Shown here: piece after piece, positions 46,316 through 56,894 of the stretch | Numbering within the stretch: position 1 is the first letter of the stretch | How the letters are laid out: each line of letters begins with the position of its first letter | NCBI GenBank assembly: GCA_025716815.1 | Contig: JAIXMN010000007.1 | Span: forward strand, 947,501-1,011,500 | DNA from: Dichotomocladium elegans | Taxonomy: Eukaryota > Mucoromycota > Mucoromycetes > Mucorales > Lichtheimiaceae | DNA length: 64,000 bases | Reading direction: 5' to 3' | Position numbers and translations under genes: made by a program | The notes under the pieces: generated by a model | Told to the model about the DNA's origin: nothing | Seen by the model: the letters and a program-made list of their open reading frames with translations, nothing else | Databases searched by the model: none

Positions 46316-48200
46316 GGCTACTGCACGGCTTCAACGTTGGAAAAGATGTATGTTTCTATCTCGGCATTTCCATCCTCTACCATCCACATGGAGAAAACAG
46401 CCTCGTCGGCATCTACTCCTTGGCATACGAAGCATAGCTGCAAATACTGCGTATGATTTTCTTCCAGTTGAAACATAATGCTACGAATTTGTTCAGACAT
46501 CACGCCAGCGACAACCGGGAATGCCAGCTATCAGAAAAAAGAATTAAGTATATAAATGTGAAGAGTCTGACATAACACATACCATATTGATGTCCACCTC
46601 GTGGATATTCTGGACATCAAAAGGCATCTCGAGAAATTCAGCAGGAACCTCGCTGCCAATATAAAAGTACAATCCAAAACTCATGTCTGGAACGAATAAC
46701 TGATCAGAAGTCGCTTGAGGCCACCGCTACCATCGCAAATCATACCTAGCAAATTTGCACCCTTACGATTAAATCGTCCATAGGATATCCGCACCAAAGG
46801 TGGCAGTTTACTCCGACCCTGTTCATCCCGCTTGACACATTATGATAGCAGCTATCCGTAAGCATATATTGAAGAGACCAGCCTTCATTCAGCATCATCG
46901 TACATCTTCTGCCAACTCGTGTGCCGCATAGAGCCGTGGATAAAGCGCCAAGACAAGGCCACCTATGCCCATACTATTAAACGATTTCGCAGCGGCCATT
47001 CTTGAATCTGAAAAATGAAGCTATTCATTTTCGTTCGTTCGGTATATTCACAAAATAATATAATATAATATAAGATAAACTGTTACCTCCCCCCAGAGGA
47101 AGTTCTCGCAACGTAGCATTAATATAAATAGGAGGAGTTCGAATGCCTACGTCAAAGCCACCTGACCGTCTATTGCGGTATTTTACACTTCGCACGATAA
47201 GTAGTCATTCAATCCTGGCAAGGTTCATTTTCGGATATATCGGTGTTCATACGATGATTCCCAGAATGATACGTACGCAGGTTGAAGGCCTAGAATGTCA
47301 TGTAAGTATCGTAGATGGTCTTACCACTTGAATGTATATATTAATACCATCCGAGTATCAAACACGCATGATGGCATCATATCCTGTCTGACGATGTAAG
47401 TCTTGGTTGAGCTTGTATATAATCCTTGAAGCTTTGAACGTTTTAAAATTAGGATAATGATGAACTGTACCTCCTGTCAAACTTGAGATAACTCTAAGGA
47501 TTTTCACGTTAGTGTTCTGAGATGAACAGAGCCAGGTATGGACACACAGAATGATGACACTGTAATGGACCGCCACCCCCATGATCCACTGCTTGCAAGG
47601 ATATTTCGTGCTTCTTTGTTCGCACAAGAGGCTTAATGACAAGCTCCATTAGTATCTTTGCCTGTCGAGAGAGCGTTTGACTGGCCGAGATCGTTTTCAA
47701 ACTGGATCACATGTATCGATGTATGGAGTTCCTTAGCGAAATATGCTATAGACGATCGCTTTTCTTTCAATATAATAACCCACCTTCGTCTAACTCTCTG
47801 TAGGCTGTTCTCTCAAGAGGAACGTGCTCCCGCTCGTGTGTCCAAAATTTTTTGATCCACCCAAAGAGCTGATGGTTCTTCTCTCGTATTTGTACAGGTG
47901 AGAGGATGTGCCCAGGTCCAACGTACTGATGAGGTTGTCGCTGCCGCTTAGAGTCTGCGTATGGCGCGTGAGGATCCTCAATTCCGGCACGTGCATTACT
48001 AGCACCGCTGGACGCGTATTTCTGGGTGCTTTTGTGCCCGAGGAACGAACTGACTCCATGGGCTCGGCTGGTTTCGCGCATGGAGCCCATGTGGCCAAGG
48101 AGCTGTCGATGATACTGACTTCTGCTTCTGCTGCTTTGGAGGTGGAGGTGGAGAGGACAATACGGGATATGCTGATCCCGTAGAAATATATTTGGAGTTG
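46316..48200 (-). pseudogene. Decayed Sec24 (COPII cargo adaptor) copy
   Basis: Minus-strand pieces follow Sec24 order: GPGHILSPVQIREKNHQLFG (about 47900, trunk), SSLTGGTVHHYPNF..YKLNQDLHRQTGYDAIMRV (47480-47360), FNSMGIGGLVLALYPRLYAA (about 46960), PPLVRISYGRFNRKGANLL (about 46780), LYFYIGSEVPAEFLEMPFDV (about 46660) and QIRSIMFQLEENHTQYLQLC (about 46470, C-terminal helical/gelsolin part). Stops and frame changes separate them, for example two stops after LAEDV near 46900. Some gaps could be introns, but not all. Sec24 selects cargo in ER-derived COPII vesicles, so an intact copy must lie elsewhere; this would be a dead paralogue. Confidence 0.65.
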
Positions 48201-48206
48201 GGTCAC

Positions 48207-48760
48207 TATAAGGATTTATACATTTTAAAGCTTCTGTCCATTTGATGTTCGTTCACTTTAGAAGTGTATCTTCATAGGAATGCCCACAGTGCTGACTAAT
48301 TGAGGAAACCGATGGCTATTGATATGCTTGGTCCTGTCCTTGCTGTCGGCATGTCTGCCTAAGTGTGCAATGGAAGGGAACAAAACACTCGCACCAGGTT
48401 ACTAAGGGAATCAACGTGATGAGAACTCGGTCCCTTTGGAGCTGATGGTGCATGCATGGGATGGACTTAAACCAGGTTGAAGAGAGCAAACTAGAACGGA
48501 TGAAATAGCTTATCGGGTCTTTCTCTTCTGTAGTACTTTCCAGAGTGTCGTGTATCTATTTATGCGATTGGGCATTGCAGCTAAGGCCCTGGAGAACACG
48601 GGTGAATGGGCTGAATAAAGAGTCAATCCCGGCTATAGTCCTGTTCGAGATAGCACTGTGGACGAGGTGGGGCGTTTATGAAATCTACTTTGAGGATATA
48701 GCTTGAAGAGATCATACGACGATGCAAAAAGGAATCTATGAACAAAGATGTGTGTAACTT
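48207..48760. other. Intergenic, nothing recognised
   Basis: Between the Sec24 remnant and the end of UTP15. No frame with motif or splice support. Confidence 0.5.
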
Positions 48761-50477
48761 TTATTTTTCGGTAAATGATGTATGCTCGCCACCAGCTCTC
48801 GATTTTGCAAAAAGCATATCGAGTATACCCATGCAATGAATTAGGTCTTTTTGCAAATCAACCTCGCGATTCACTCGGAATGATAGTTGTGTTAATAAAT
48901 CGTCTATGAGAGGTGATTGGCCAACCACAGGTGCATAAATGTCTATTTCCGTTGCCCACGAGTTAGATATCTCGCGATCCACTCATAAAGAAAATCATTA
49001 CTATCGTTTGCTTACCCAACAGGACTTCTGCTACATCGGCCAGTAAATTCGTGTACCTTGGTTGGTTGATATACCGTATCAGAAAAGTGACCAATGGCTC
49101 AAGCCCAACGTCATCCCGACCGGACAAGGCTGATTCGAGGCCACCACGGTGGATCAGCTCTTGCAGCATTGCTGCCGTGACCCCTGTATTCCGGATGCGA
49201 AGTACTTCGTCCAAGGCATTGTGGTATTCAAACTTCTTGAGATACTTGTCATATTGCTTCAATTTGTTTCTGCGAGCACGTTCAACCACGAACGCGTCTT
49301 GATCGGGTACATTTGTCTTGCCGCTCATAAAGTATCGATATGTCCCACTCCGGATGTAATCCTCCTTTTGTGATTTTAATGCCTTCTCCTGACTCTTAAC
49401 TTCCCGCTTTCGGATTGAAAGGTAGCCATTTGCCATACCAGCGACGAGATGTGTATCGTCTGGAGAAAGGCCGACGGACATGACAGGTGCAGAGTACTTT
49501 ATGCTGTGAACGACTTTATAATCTTGAACGTTGAACACCTTTACGTGATGATCCAAAGAACCGGTAAGAATCCGTGATGCCGAACTGTCAAAACACATGC
49601 TGGTAACTGTCTTTTGGTGAGCCGAGACCGTCTGAATGCAACGACCGCCAGCTAATAGATCCCAGACTTTCATAGTCGGTCCACCAGCTGAGACCACAGC
49701 GCCTCCGCCTGGATACATAAGAATCGACTCCACAGGTGCTCCATGTTGCATTGTCACAACGCACTCATTTTGCCGGGTATCCCAAAGCCGAACAGTTTGA
49801 TCGTATGAACCAGTAAGGATCAGATTAGGATTATCGTCGCTCACTACACCGGCGCGCACATAATCTTCGTGATCCTCAAACACGTTCACACTGGTTTCCG
49901 ATGGTATATCCCACAAGCGCACTGTTCTATCGTCGGAGGCGGACAAAATGTGCGTCTTGTCGCTTGAGAATTTTGTAACATGCACAGGCCTATCATCCAA
50001 ATCACCACAGTAAATCAACGGTTTTGTTCTAAGAATATCTCTCGATATATCACATACAAATTATGTTCTCGGAATGTTCGAAGGATAGCACGCGAATTAA
50101 TGTCGAACATCTGTACGAGACCAGTAGCATCGCCAGCAACGATGAGTTTGCCATCTTGTCTGAACGACGCTGAGTATGCAATGTCTTTAAAGCGGGAGAT
50201 CGTTTTCTTGGGTGTATGTGTCTTTGATGAATAGATCTGAACTCGAGCTGACGAAGAGATCGCGAAATCGTAAGGTGATATAGGAGAAAAGTCTATCGAA
50301 GATACGGCGCCGTACTCTTTGATCAAGATCGGGTTCTTCCAATGGAGTCAGAAAGGCGATCAAAGTAGTCCCTACTACTTTACATACCTTGAACCGCCGC
50401 CAGTACTTTGCCTCGGGTGTCTCCCGAAAAAGGAGACGAGGATTCTTATTAATGACAAGTTTTTGGTATTCACCCAT
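48761..50477 (-). CDS. UTP15: U3 snoRNA-associated protein 15 (UTP15), small-subunit processome
   Basis: Exons 50477-50388, 50335-50058, 50028-49016 and 48942-48761 join in phase to 520 residues. The start MGEYQKLVINKNPRLLFRET, WD40 repeats (from YGAVSSIDFSPISPYDFAI to VMSVGLSPDDTHLVAGMANG), the linker SIRKREVK..RSGTYRYFMSG, and the C-terminal helical domain (LKQYDKYLKKFEYHNALDEV) are all in UTP15 order and length. In the nucleolus the protein is part of the t-UTP/UtpA complex acting in early pre-18S rRNA processing and rDNA transcription. No defects seen. It is one of only a few intact genes in the transposon-rich right half. Confidence 0.96.
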
Positions 50478-50924
50478 GGTGATCGGAGAACAAGCTCTTG
50501 TGGAGACCCGGAAGACCGAAAAAATGCCTACAAAAAGCGTCGGTGACTGTCTTTTCACGTCCAGATGAGGGGCTTCTTTTTCTCGTTGACAACATTTTGT
50601 CCCTGAATAGAATGTTATGCTGAAGTTCCAACTTTACCTCGGAAGGAGGATTAAGTCCTTGAATCTTGAACCTTAGATTCACACGCTCCAAGATTGGCAA
50701 CACTGTTTGGTATGTATCGCTTCAAATGATATAAAAAGCCATTCCATGACATACTCGCAGCTCCTAAATTGTACTTCTCGCCACTGTCTAATCCCATTTT
50801 CGATACACGATTTAATAATATGAGAAAGTACCGACATTGAGCAGTTCAATAGATAGACTATTTTAAGTTGATGAACGACCCGTGGCCTTGCTACAAGAAC
50901 ATACCGTGTTTATCCTAAATTAAA
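50478..50924. other. 5' flank of UTP15
   Basis: Likely promoter region of UTP15. No gene or clear TATA box seen. Confidence 0.4.
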
Positions 50925-51289
50925 ATTACGCCCTAGCCGTTCAGGAGTCGCAGAATCACAGAAATTGAAGTAGGATTTTGCTCATAAATCTTTATGCGTG
51001 TCGACAAAGCAACTGTCGTACAAAAAATCTTCCATCTCGATATCCATTTTACTTTCTGAAATGAGCAGTCTATTTATTTACGAAGATGGGCAAGTTCATG
51101 AGGTTGATAAGCATGGCTGCCCCGAACCTATGGACTATGCCGTTGAAGAGAAAATGCACTCTCTTCAATCCGTTTGTTCTCACGCAGAATACTTGCGTGG
51201 TCTATCCTGCAGGGGTATCCCTGACCTTGCTGATAGTATAGCCCCAAGGAAAGGATTGAATAATATTTAAATGCGCCTTGGACAACAGC

Positions 51290-52920
51290 TTCGTGTTATC
51301 AATGTCGTTCTGAATCTTCGTCAGCGAAAGCCCACCGCAAGCGGGAACTAATCGCGCAGGGGCATTCCCCTGATAAAGTACGCCAGAACCTTTATGAAAT
51401 ATCACCCGGCGTTCGACAGGATTCAAGATTGCCATTGCTCATTGAGGTCTTATGAGGGGAGATACACCTACCGAGCCTGCGTTTCTTCGGGAAGCATACG
51501 ATATTATAAAACTTGGTTTGAACTCATGCTCCCGGAACTACCAGTTTCAGCACCTGAGCATCTACTACGACGGCAAGGCCCGTCCCGATAAACATCTCGA
51601 CGCTTTCTTTCAGTTCACTTGCGTCTGTGAAGAGCATGTGATACACGGGTTCAACCGTTTTCCACTTCGTCGGTCGTGGTCACCATGTTACACGGAAATC
51701 GGTACCAAAATCCTCTGCTACCATATCCTTGGGTGCAAAATGGAATCTCACATAAGCAATATGGAGTACTGGAGACGAATTCCAAACCTGAAGTTTAAAA
51801 CTTTCAAGCCCCAGGAGTCCGAGCTGCTCCAATTTCGTGAGACTATTCACATCGACGGCGTCGGTGTTAGTGTTGAAGAAAACAAATGGCCTTCAATATG
51901 GTTTTGGACAGCGGTTGGGATCCAGAAAGAAGATTTCGAGTATATCACTCCACAGATAAGCTGGAATGAAGATCATATAGGCCGGTGAGTCACAGTTGAT
52001 CCTGGCAGAAGGAGACGTGTTACGTTGTATCATGATAATACTTCATCCGATAACCACCAAATCTTCTGCTATACAGAGTAGCTTCAGCATCATACACGAA
52101 AGACCAACTGGTACCGCGGGTTGAGAGAACGGGTCGAAGTATAGCGGCCTGAGTGCTGCTGGTCGAACAGTTTCCACCTCAATTCCAAAGTCGTACACTT
52201 TCCATACTCGACTACGAGGGATACCTCACTGCCAAGAACCAGATCTCTACGCGTCTCAAGACTTTCTATGCAGCAACCACAACGAACCACCTGGATCCCA
52301 ATTTCCATTTCGAAAACTTCGCCTGTCCGCATTTTACAAGGAGGAATAAGCTGATAACAAGCTCCTCGACTCTATGAACGCGAAGTTTAGAAGTAATCCT
52401 ATGTTCGTGATGGGAAATTGGCCTTCGCCAAATACCAGATATCCCGAGCCTATCCGCAATGTAGGCTTTCGGAGGCTGTCGAAGAAGAACAAATGTGTAT
52501 TTAATGATCGACTACAAAACCAGCAAGTGCTGGCCCACCTGCGGTAACGAGTCTCTCACTACTTCAAAATGATGCCTAATCCACGCCCATATCAACGACC
52601 CAACAATGCAGTCACCCTCTGCCATGGCCAGCTTCGATATGAAGTACTACCAAAATATGTATATTTTTCCAAAACTTTCCAATCTATTGATGTTTCAATA
52701 GACGTTCAAACCAAAACTGTAAAGAGGTTTGACAGAGAGCGTTCGCAAACCAAGGTTATGGAATCGGGATCTCATCGCAGCAGGTTTCAGAGAGAAAGTA
52801 CTGCATAAGCGTCTGCAGCTCGTGGAAGGCCACACTCACCTGAATCAGAGCAGCGGAATGTGAGATCACAGCGGGCAATGCCAGGAAGACCACGGCGTGC
52901 ACGCTCAGGCCGATCGAGAC
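51290..52920 (+). pseudogene. Fanzor (eukaryotic TnpB-like RNA-guided nuclease) relic
   Basis: Segments in Fanzor order across all three frames: FPLRRSWSPCYTEIGTKILC (about 51660-51718), HIDGVGVSVEEN (about 51850-51885), VTVDPGRRRRVT (about 51988, RuvC-I with the catalytic Asp), an alpha-helical stretch with SRTLSILDYEGYLTAKNQIS (52190-52250), LLDSMNAKFRSNPMFVMGNW (about 52362-52420) then NTRYPEPIRNVGFRRL, and YKTSKCWPTCGNESLTTS (about 52510-52563), the first half of the zinc finger. A second half (NNAVTLCHG) follows. The position of the alternative catalytic Glu before YKTS reads Asp. At least four stops or frameshifts make it non-functional. The C-terminus is Arg/Pro-rich. The family binds an omega RNA and cuts DNA. 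Confidence 0.75.
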
Positions 52921-52941
52921 GGCTATGAGCCCGACCCATCA

Positions 52942-53000
52942 TTTTCCGCGTCAGTTATCGCCGACGCACTCATGATTACCCACAGCCCTTAGGATAAGCC
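52942..53000 (+). other. Conserved stem-loop motif, copy X (possible omega-RNA scaffold fossil)
   Basis: TTTTCC, a stem (52948-52952 GCGTC with 52963-52967 GACGC, plus an A.C mismatch and an inner G-C pair), loop TTATCG (52955-52960), then ACTCATGATTACCC and a diverged CCCTTAGGATAAG. It matches copies Y and Z near 2.3-2.9 kb with different stem bases but kept pairing. It lies directly 3' of the Fanzor coding remnant and about 165-220 bp inside the right transposon end, where omega RNAs of this nuclease class are normally encoded. The RNA role is inference. Confidence 0.55.
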
Positions 53001-53094
53001 CTTTTCCGTCAGAAGAACAGTGTGTAAATTCACAGATGTGATGAAGGAGTACCATACCTTAATCCATGAATGCGAAATCTTTTTACCTGTTGAT

Positions 53095-53222
53095 ATGTAT
53101 TCCCTCACGTAGTTTATACGCCATTGAATTTATCTGGTGTATGAACTTTATTATGGAAAATAAAGTATGCGTCATACTGTATTGTCCGTCCATTGAAATT
53201 TCTTTTTTTGGAAAATAAAGTA
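53095..53222. repeat. Right-terminal repeats of the composite element, two in tandem
   Basis: GGAAAATAAAG followed by TA occurs at 53155-53167 and again at 53210-53222. The first is preceded by TATGAACTTTATT, giving an inverted pair of termini (CTTTATT..AATAAAG) 20 bp across. Subterminal ACGCCATT matches 42409-42416. The second copy ends 118 bp before the uL15 start codon. Confidence 0.65.
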
Positions 53223-53339
53223 CGACTGATGCGGATGAACCCCGCTCACGCTTGAACACTTCGACGGCGGAGTTAGAAGACACACACAGAAGGCTTCACG
53301 AGCGCCCACTGGTCGATTTCTCCCTCTCTTGTCGACAAT

Positions 53340-54113
53340 ATGGTGAGTCCTGGAAAGGAAGGGGACAGGGACAGAGGGCAAGGCATGGCGAGAGGTGAAT
53401 GGATAGATAAATGGATGAATGAAAGGATGGATGGATGGATGGATGAGGACACAGCATTTTGGACTTTCTTGAAGAGTTCGTCCTTTTTTGGGATACAATG
53501 ATCATGGAATTACGATGGCTCACAGTAAAATTGACTTGCTATTCTATAGCCTACTAGACTCCACCACAACAGAAAGAAGCGTGGACACGTTTCCGCCGGT
53601 CACGGTCGTGTTGGTAAGAATATCTTGTAATCGCATGGTAATCGTTATTGTCTGAGGTGTAACCTCGATGACACTTTTTAGGCAAGCACAGAAAGCATCC
53701 TGGTGGTCGTGGTCTTGCTGGTGGTCAGCACCATCACCGTATCAACATGGACAAGTACCATCCTGGTTACTTCGGTAAGGTCGGTATGCGCCACTTCCAC
53801 TTGAAGCGCAACCAGTACTGGAAGCCTGTCGTCAACCTTGACAAGCTCTGGACCTTGGCTGGCGAGGGTGTCCGTGAGAAGTACAAGAACACCGAGAAGG
53901 TCCCCGTCATCGATGCTTTGGAAAATGGCTACGCTAAAGTCTTGGCCAAGGGCAGCATCTCCCAGCCCGTGATCGTCCGCACCCGCTTCGTCTCGCGCCG
54001 TGCTGAGGAGAAGATCAAGAAGGCTGGTGGTGGTATGTATGACGAATACAACAAGGAATCTTTAGTTATGATTGTCTCATTCTTTCCTGATAGTTGTGGA
54101 ACTTATTGCTTAA
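53340..54113 (+). CDS. RPL28: Large-subunit ribosomal protein uL15 (yeast Rpl28, human L27a)
   Basis: Exons 53340-53342 (only the ATG), 53550-53613, 53682-54032 and 54094-54113 give 145 residues beginning [20 protein letters not shown] and ending AGGVVELIA, the usual ends and length of the eukaryotic protein. [20 protein letters not shown] and [20 protein letters not shown] are family hallmarks. A first coding exon holding just the start codon is common in ribosomal protein genes. The first intron contains a GGAT-type tetranucleotide repeat (about 53396-53446). The protein sits near the peptidyl-transferase region of the 60S subunit. The promoter is short because a transposon end lies 118 bp upstream of the ATG. 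Confidence 0.97.
53396..53446. repeat. GGAT-type tetranucleotide repeat in the uL15 first intron
   Basis: Imperfect (ATGG)n tract within the 207-nt first intron. Confidence 0.85.
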
Positions 54114-54236
54114 ATGGAGCTCAAGGCGACACTTCTGAGCATGATAATAAAAAAAGGCATTTTTGTTGCAAAAAAATAATAGATACATAGTATCAAAAGG
54201 GGGATTCAGTGACAGGGTATGCGCCAAAAAAAACGT

Positions 54237-55213
54237 TCAGGAGAGGTATCCACGGGCCCGTCTTTGCTGCTTACGATATGCCCGGTACTTAGCATCGGTT
54301 CCGAAAAGATAGTCCCACCAACGGAATGACGATCCATAGTTCCCTACAAACGCCTGGTGGTGATAGTCATGGTGATCAGCACCTGTCCAGAACGGCAGGA
54401 AATGCCGCAGGGACCAAGGAAAATCGTAACCGGAGTGTGCGTCCACTGTCTGATGCAGACGAAGCACAATCCACCACAGCATTGTTGTCATATGGAGATG
54501 CCATCCGGTGCCCCATTGGAAAAAGTGTACTGCGAGCAGGTGGTAGGCGAGTGGGCCGGCTATGGTCCCAAAGCCAAGCAAGATTGTTTCAATTGGGTGG
54601 GCGTACTCTGCTGCAATTCCGAATGGAGCAGCATACTCGTGATGGATCCTGTGTATGTTCCGATAAAGGAAAGGCGAATGCATAAGGCGATGGACGTGAT
54701 AGTGATAAAAATCTTCCAGTACGAAAAAAATAATGAGCTGGGATAAGACCTGGTACCTGTATTCGGTCTCTTAGTGCCACGGTATCCAATGTAATGACAG
54801 AAGCATACCAGCAGGGGAACGGCGCTGTGATGCGCATGCCGAGCAGCGTCGCACTGGGATGAAAGAAAAATATGATAGGGCTCTCAATAACAAAATGACA
54901 ATACAGTACTCGCTTTGTGCATCTCCAATAGTCAATATGCGAGTTGTGTTTATGCTGGATGAAAAAAGTTTAGCTCTTGGTGTCGACCATCCTACTTGCT
55001 GCAACGTACAGGTTGTAACTTATATTGCCGAAGGTATGGAATGTGGTCACAGATGAGATAAGGTAAGAATCGTCCGAAGTAGATGAGTTCATGAACAGCG
55101 AATGCAAGAACACCAGTGACAAGCATGGGATTTCGGCCCTTGTACATTGTCTCCCAGTAGATCTCCAACGCGTTAAGTTGATATGGCTCTCCTAGTAAAG
55201 CTTCTGCATTCAT
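54237..55213 (-). CDS. C-4 methylsterol oxidase (ERG25-like)
   Basis: Exons 55213-55010, 54954-54757 and 54737-54237 give 300 residues, the usual ERG25 length. Three histidine boxes of the fatty-acid-hydroxylase superfamily are present: HRLMH (about 150-154), HRIHHEY (about 163-168) and HHDYHH (about 256-261). Hydrophobic helices precede them ([19 protein letters not shown]). ERG25 enzymes sit in the ER membrane and oxidise the C-4 methyl groups of sterol precursors using a di-iron centre. The acceptor of exon 2 (TTTTTTCATCCAG) lies beyond a nearer AG; it is chosen because it gives [20 protein letters not shown] in frame. The 20-nt gap between exons 2 and 3 (54756-54738) is very short for an intron but has GTACC..CCCAG ends and removes a frame break, so this junction deserves checking. 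It is convergent with uL15. Confidence 0.85.
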
Positions 55214-55637
55214 CGTGGTAGAAATGCTAAGATTACTGTGACATACCCCACCCTCGCTACTTTTTTTCACATGAAATTTACACGAAGAGGATCCACGTTG
55301 TTGATCACGTTTTATTAAATCATGCAAATCACGGGTGCCAAGCCTCTTCTATTTTTTCACCATCGACCAAATGTCTCATATGTCACTTGTGATTCGGTTT
55401 TTCCCAGAATCCTCTTAACCTGCGCATGTCCAGCGAGTAAGCCAGTTCATTTCAACAATTGAGCATGCGAAAACGGCGGGTGAATACAAAGAGTGGGGTT
55501 CAAACTATCCCAGACTGAAATACTCCAAAAAAAATAATTAGAGCATCAGTGCATTAGAGAGTAGTTATTGTTAGATGTAGTAACCAACCAAACTAAGATA
55601 TCAATGCTATTGCCGACATACGCACGCTTCCTACATA
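55214..55637. other. 5' flank of the ERG25-like gene
   Basis: Intergenic, presumably with the promoter. No gene. Confidence 0.4.
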
Positions 55638-56892
55638 CACTATTTTCCAAATTTAAAGTCGTGCCCAGCCAGTCCTGAAGTCGCAGGATTACAAAAATAG
55701 AAATTGCGTTTTGTCCAGAAATCTTTACGCATGATGACAAAGCAAATGTCGCATACACGGCGAAAGATGTCGCACAAAAAAGCTCCATCTCTATAAAAAT
55801 TAGTCAGCATTTTGCACTATGAATCCTATTCTTTATACCCATTTACATTCTGAAATGAGCAATCTATTTTTTTACTACGATGGTCAAGGCCATGTCGTTG
55901 ATGAGCGTGGCTGTCCTGAGCCAATGGACTATGTCGTTGATGAAGAAATGTACTCTCTGCAATCCATTTGCTCTCATACAGAATATCTGCGTAGCATATC
56001 TTACAAAGATAACTCTGAGCTTACTGCCACGCACATCCCCAAACGAAAGGATAGAGACATTCGGATGAAAGAAGTGGGGATCAAGCGCAATTACACAGCG
56101 TACACTGACCAAGACAAGGTCAGATTTTTCAAATTGATGTTTGAGAAGGTATTGAGTGCATCAGCTGCTGCAAAACAGCTAGGAATCCATGTTCGTTCAG
56201 CTCAGCGATGGGCATCACAGTACGAAAAGGACCCTGACAGCATTTTTAAGAAATGTAGAGGCAGAGGTCGTTCATGTATTCCCAATGTAGAACATAAGAG
56301 TGCTATTTTAGAATGGGTTGATGAGAATCCGTCAATTGTCCTAGAGCAGCTGATGGAGCAGCTGCTCCAGAGATTTGAGGGTCTCAAAGTATCCAAAACG
56401 ACCCTCCATCGATTTATGAAAAATCGAATGCAACTTGTCATTGAAAATAGCCCGGTTTCAGCCTGTAGACAGAAATATCGATGCAAAGGTCTAAGAACGC
56501 CTTGACTGGGTGCGCAGATGGGACATGACCGACATCGACTTTAGAAAAATCTGCGTTTTTCTTGATGAGTCTGGATTCCGTATTAACATGAAGCGCAGCA
56601 TGACATGGTCCAAGATCAGGCATCATTAAATGTAGCTTGAGGCTACCACAACCACCAGCAAAAAAAAAGAAAAAGATTGGGACAGTCCATTGCTGCAAGC
56701 AAAGGAACTGTAAATGGACACTATCTCAGCTTTCTTAAAGCTACCATGGATGAAAAGGATAATATTTTCTGTTGACTAACGAAATCTCCTTTCCTATTGA
56801 TATGACAACTTTATACAGTTCTATGCGTTATTTTTTGCACTTTGTACGACATTATTTTATCTTGTTCACGACATTTTTTTTTGAAAATAAAG
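55638..56892 (+). mobile_element. Tc1/mariner-type element, copy E (most complete ends)
   Basis: Flanked by TA at 55636-55637 and 56893-56894. The left terminus is CACTATTTTCCAAATTTAAA and the right terminus, read inward, CTTTATTTTCAAAA; these are imperfect inverted repeats with ATGTCG-type subterminal repeats on both sides. The transposase runs 55819-56505 (MNPILYTHLHSEMSNLFFYY; HTH with SAAAKQLGIHVRSAQRW at about 56159-56209; second helix block VSKTTLHRFMKN), then shifts frame near 56430 to MTDIDFRKICVFLDESGFRIN, and stops at MTWSK near 56610. The part with the second Asp and the Glu is deleted, so 1.25 kb remain and the copy is non-autonomous. Confidence 0.88.
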
Positions 56893-56894
56893 TA

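Larger units (their letters stand above)
50925..53220 (+). mobile_element. Composite Tc1/mariner element carrying a Fanzor relic
   Basis: The left part (50925-51270) is the 5' end of the local Tc1/mariner family: subterminal sequence with TGTCG repeats, then transposase N-terminus MSSLFIYEDGQVHEVD to about residue 85. At about 51275 this changes to Fanzor-like sequence, which runs to about 52920. The right part ends with the family's right terminus: GGAAAATAAAG then TA, once at 53165 and again at 53220. Left and right ends are thus of the same family and orientation with the Fanzor in between. Most of the transposase is missing. Known Fanzors are reported inside several eukaryotic transposon groups including Mariner/Tc1, so the arrangement has precedent; the exact element is, as far as I can tell, not one I know. 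Confidence 0.7.

Noticed and set aside
47767..48090. A separate small gene of about 107 codons
   Set aside because: Its best block (GPGHILSPVQIREKNHQLFG) falls in the correct order with the Sec24 remnant, so it is treated as part of that.
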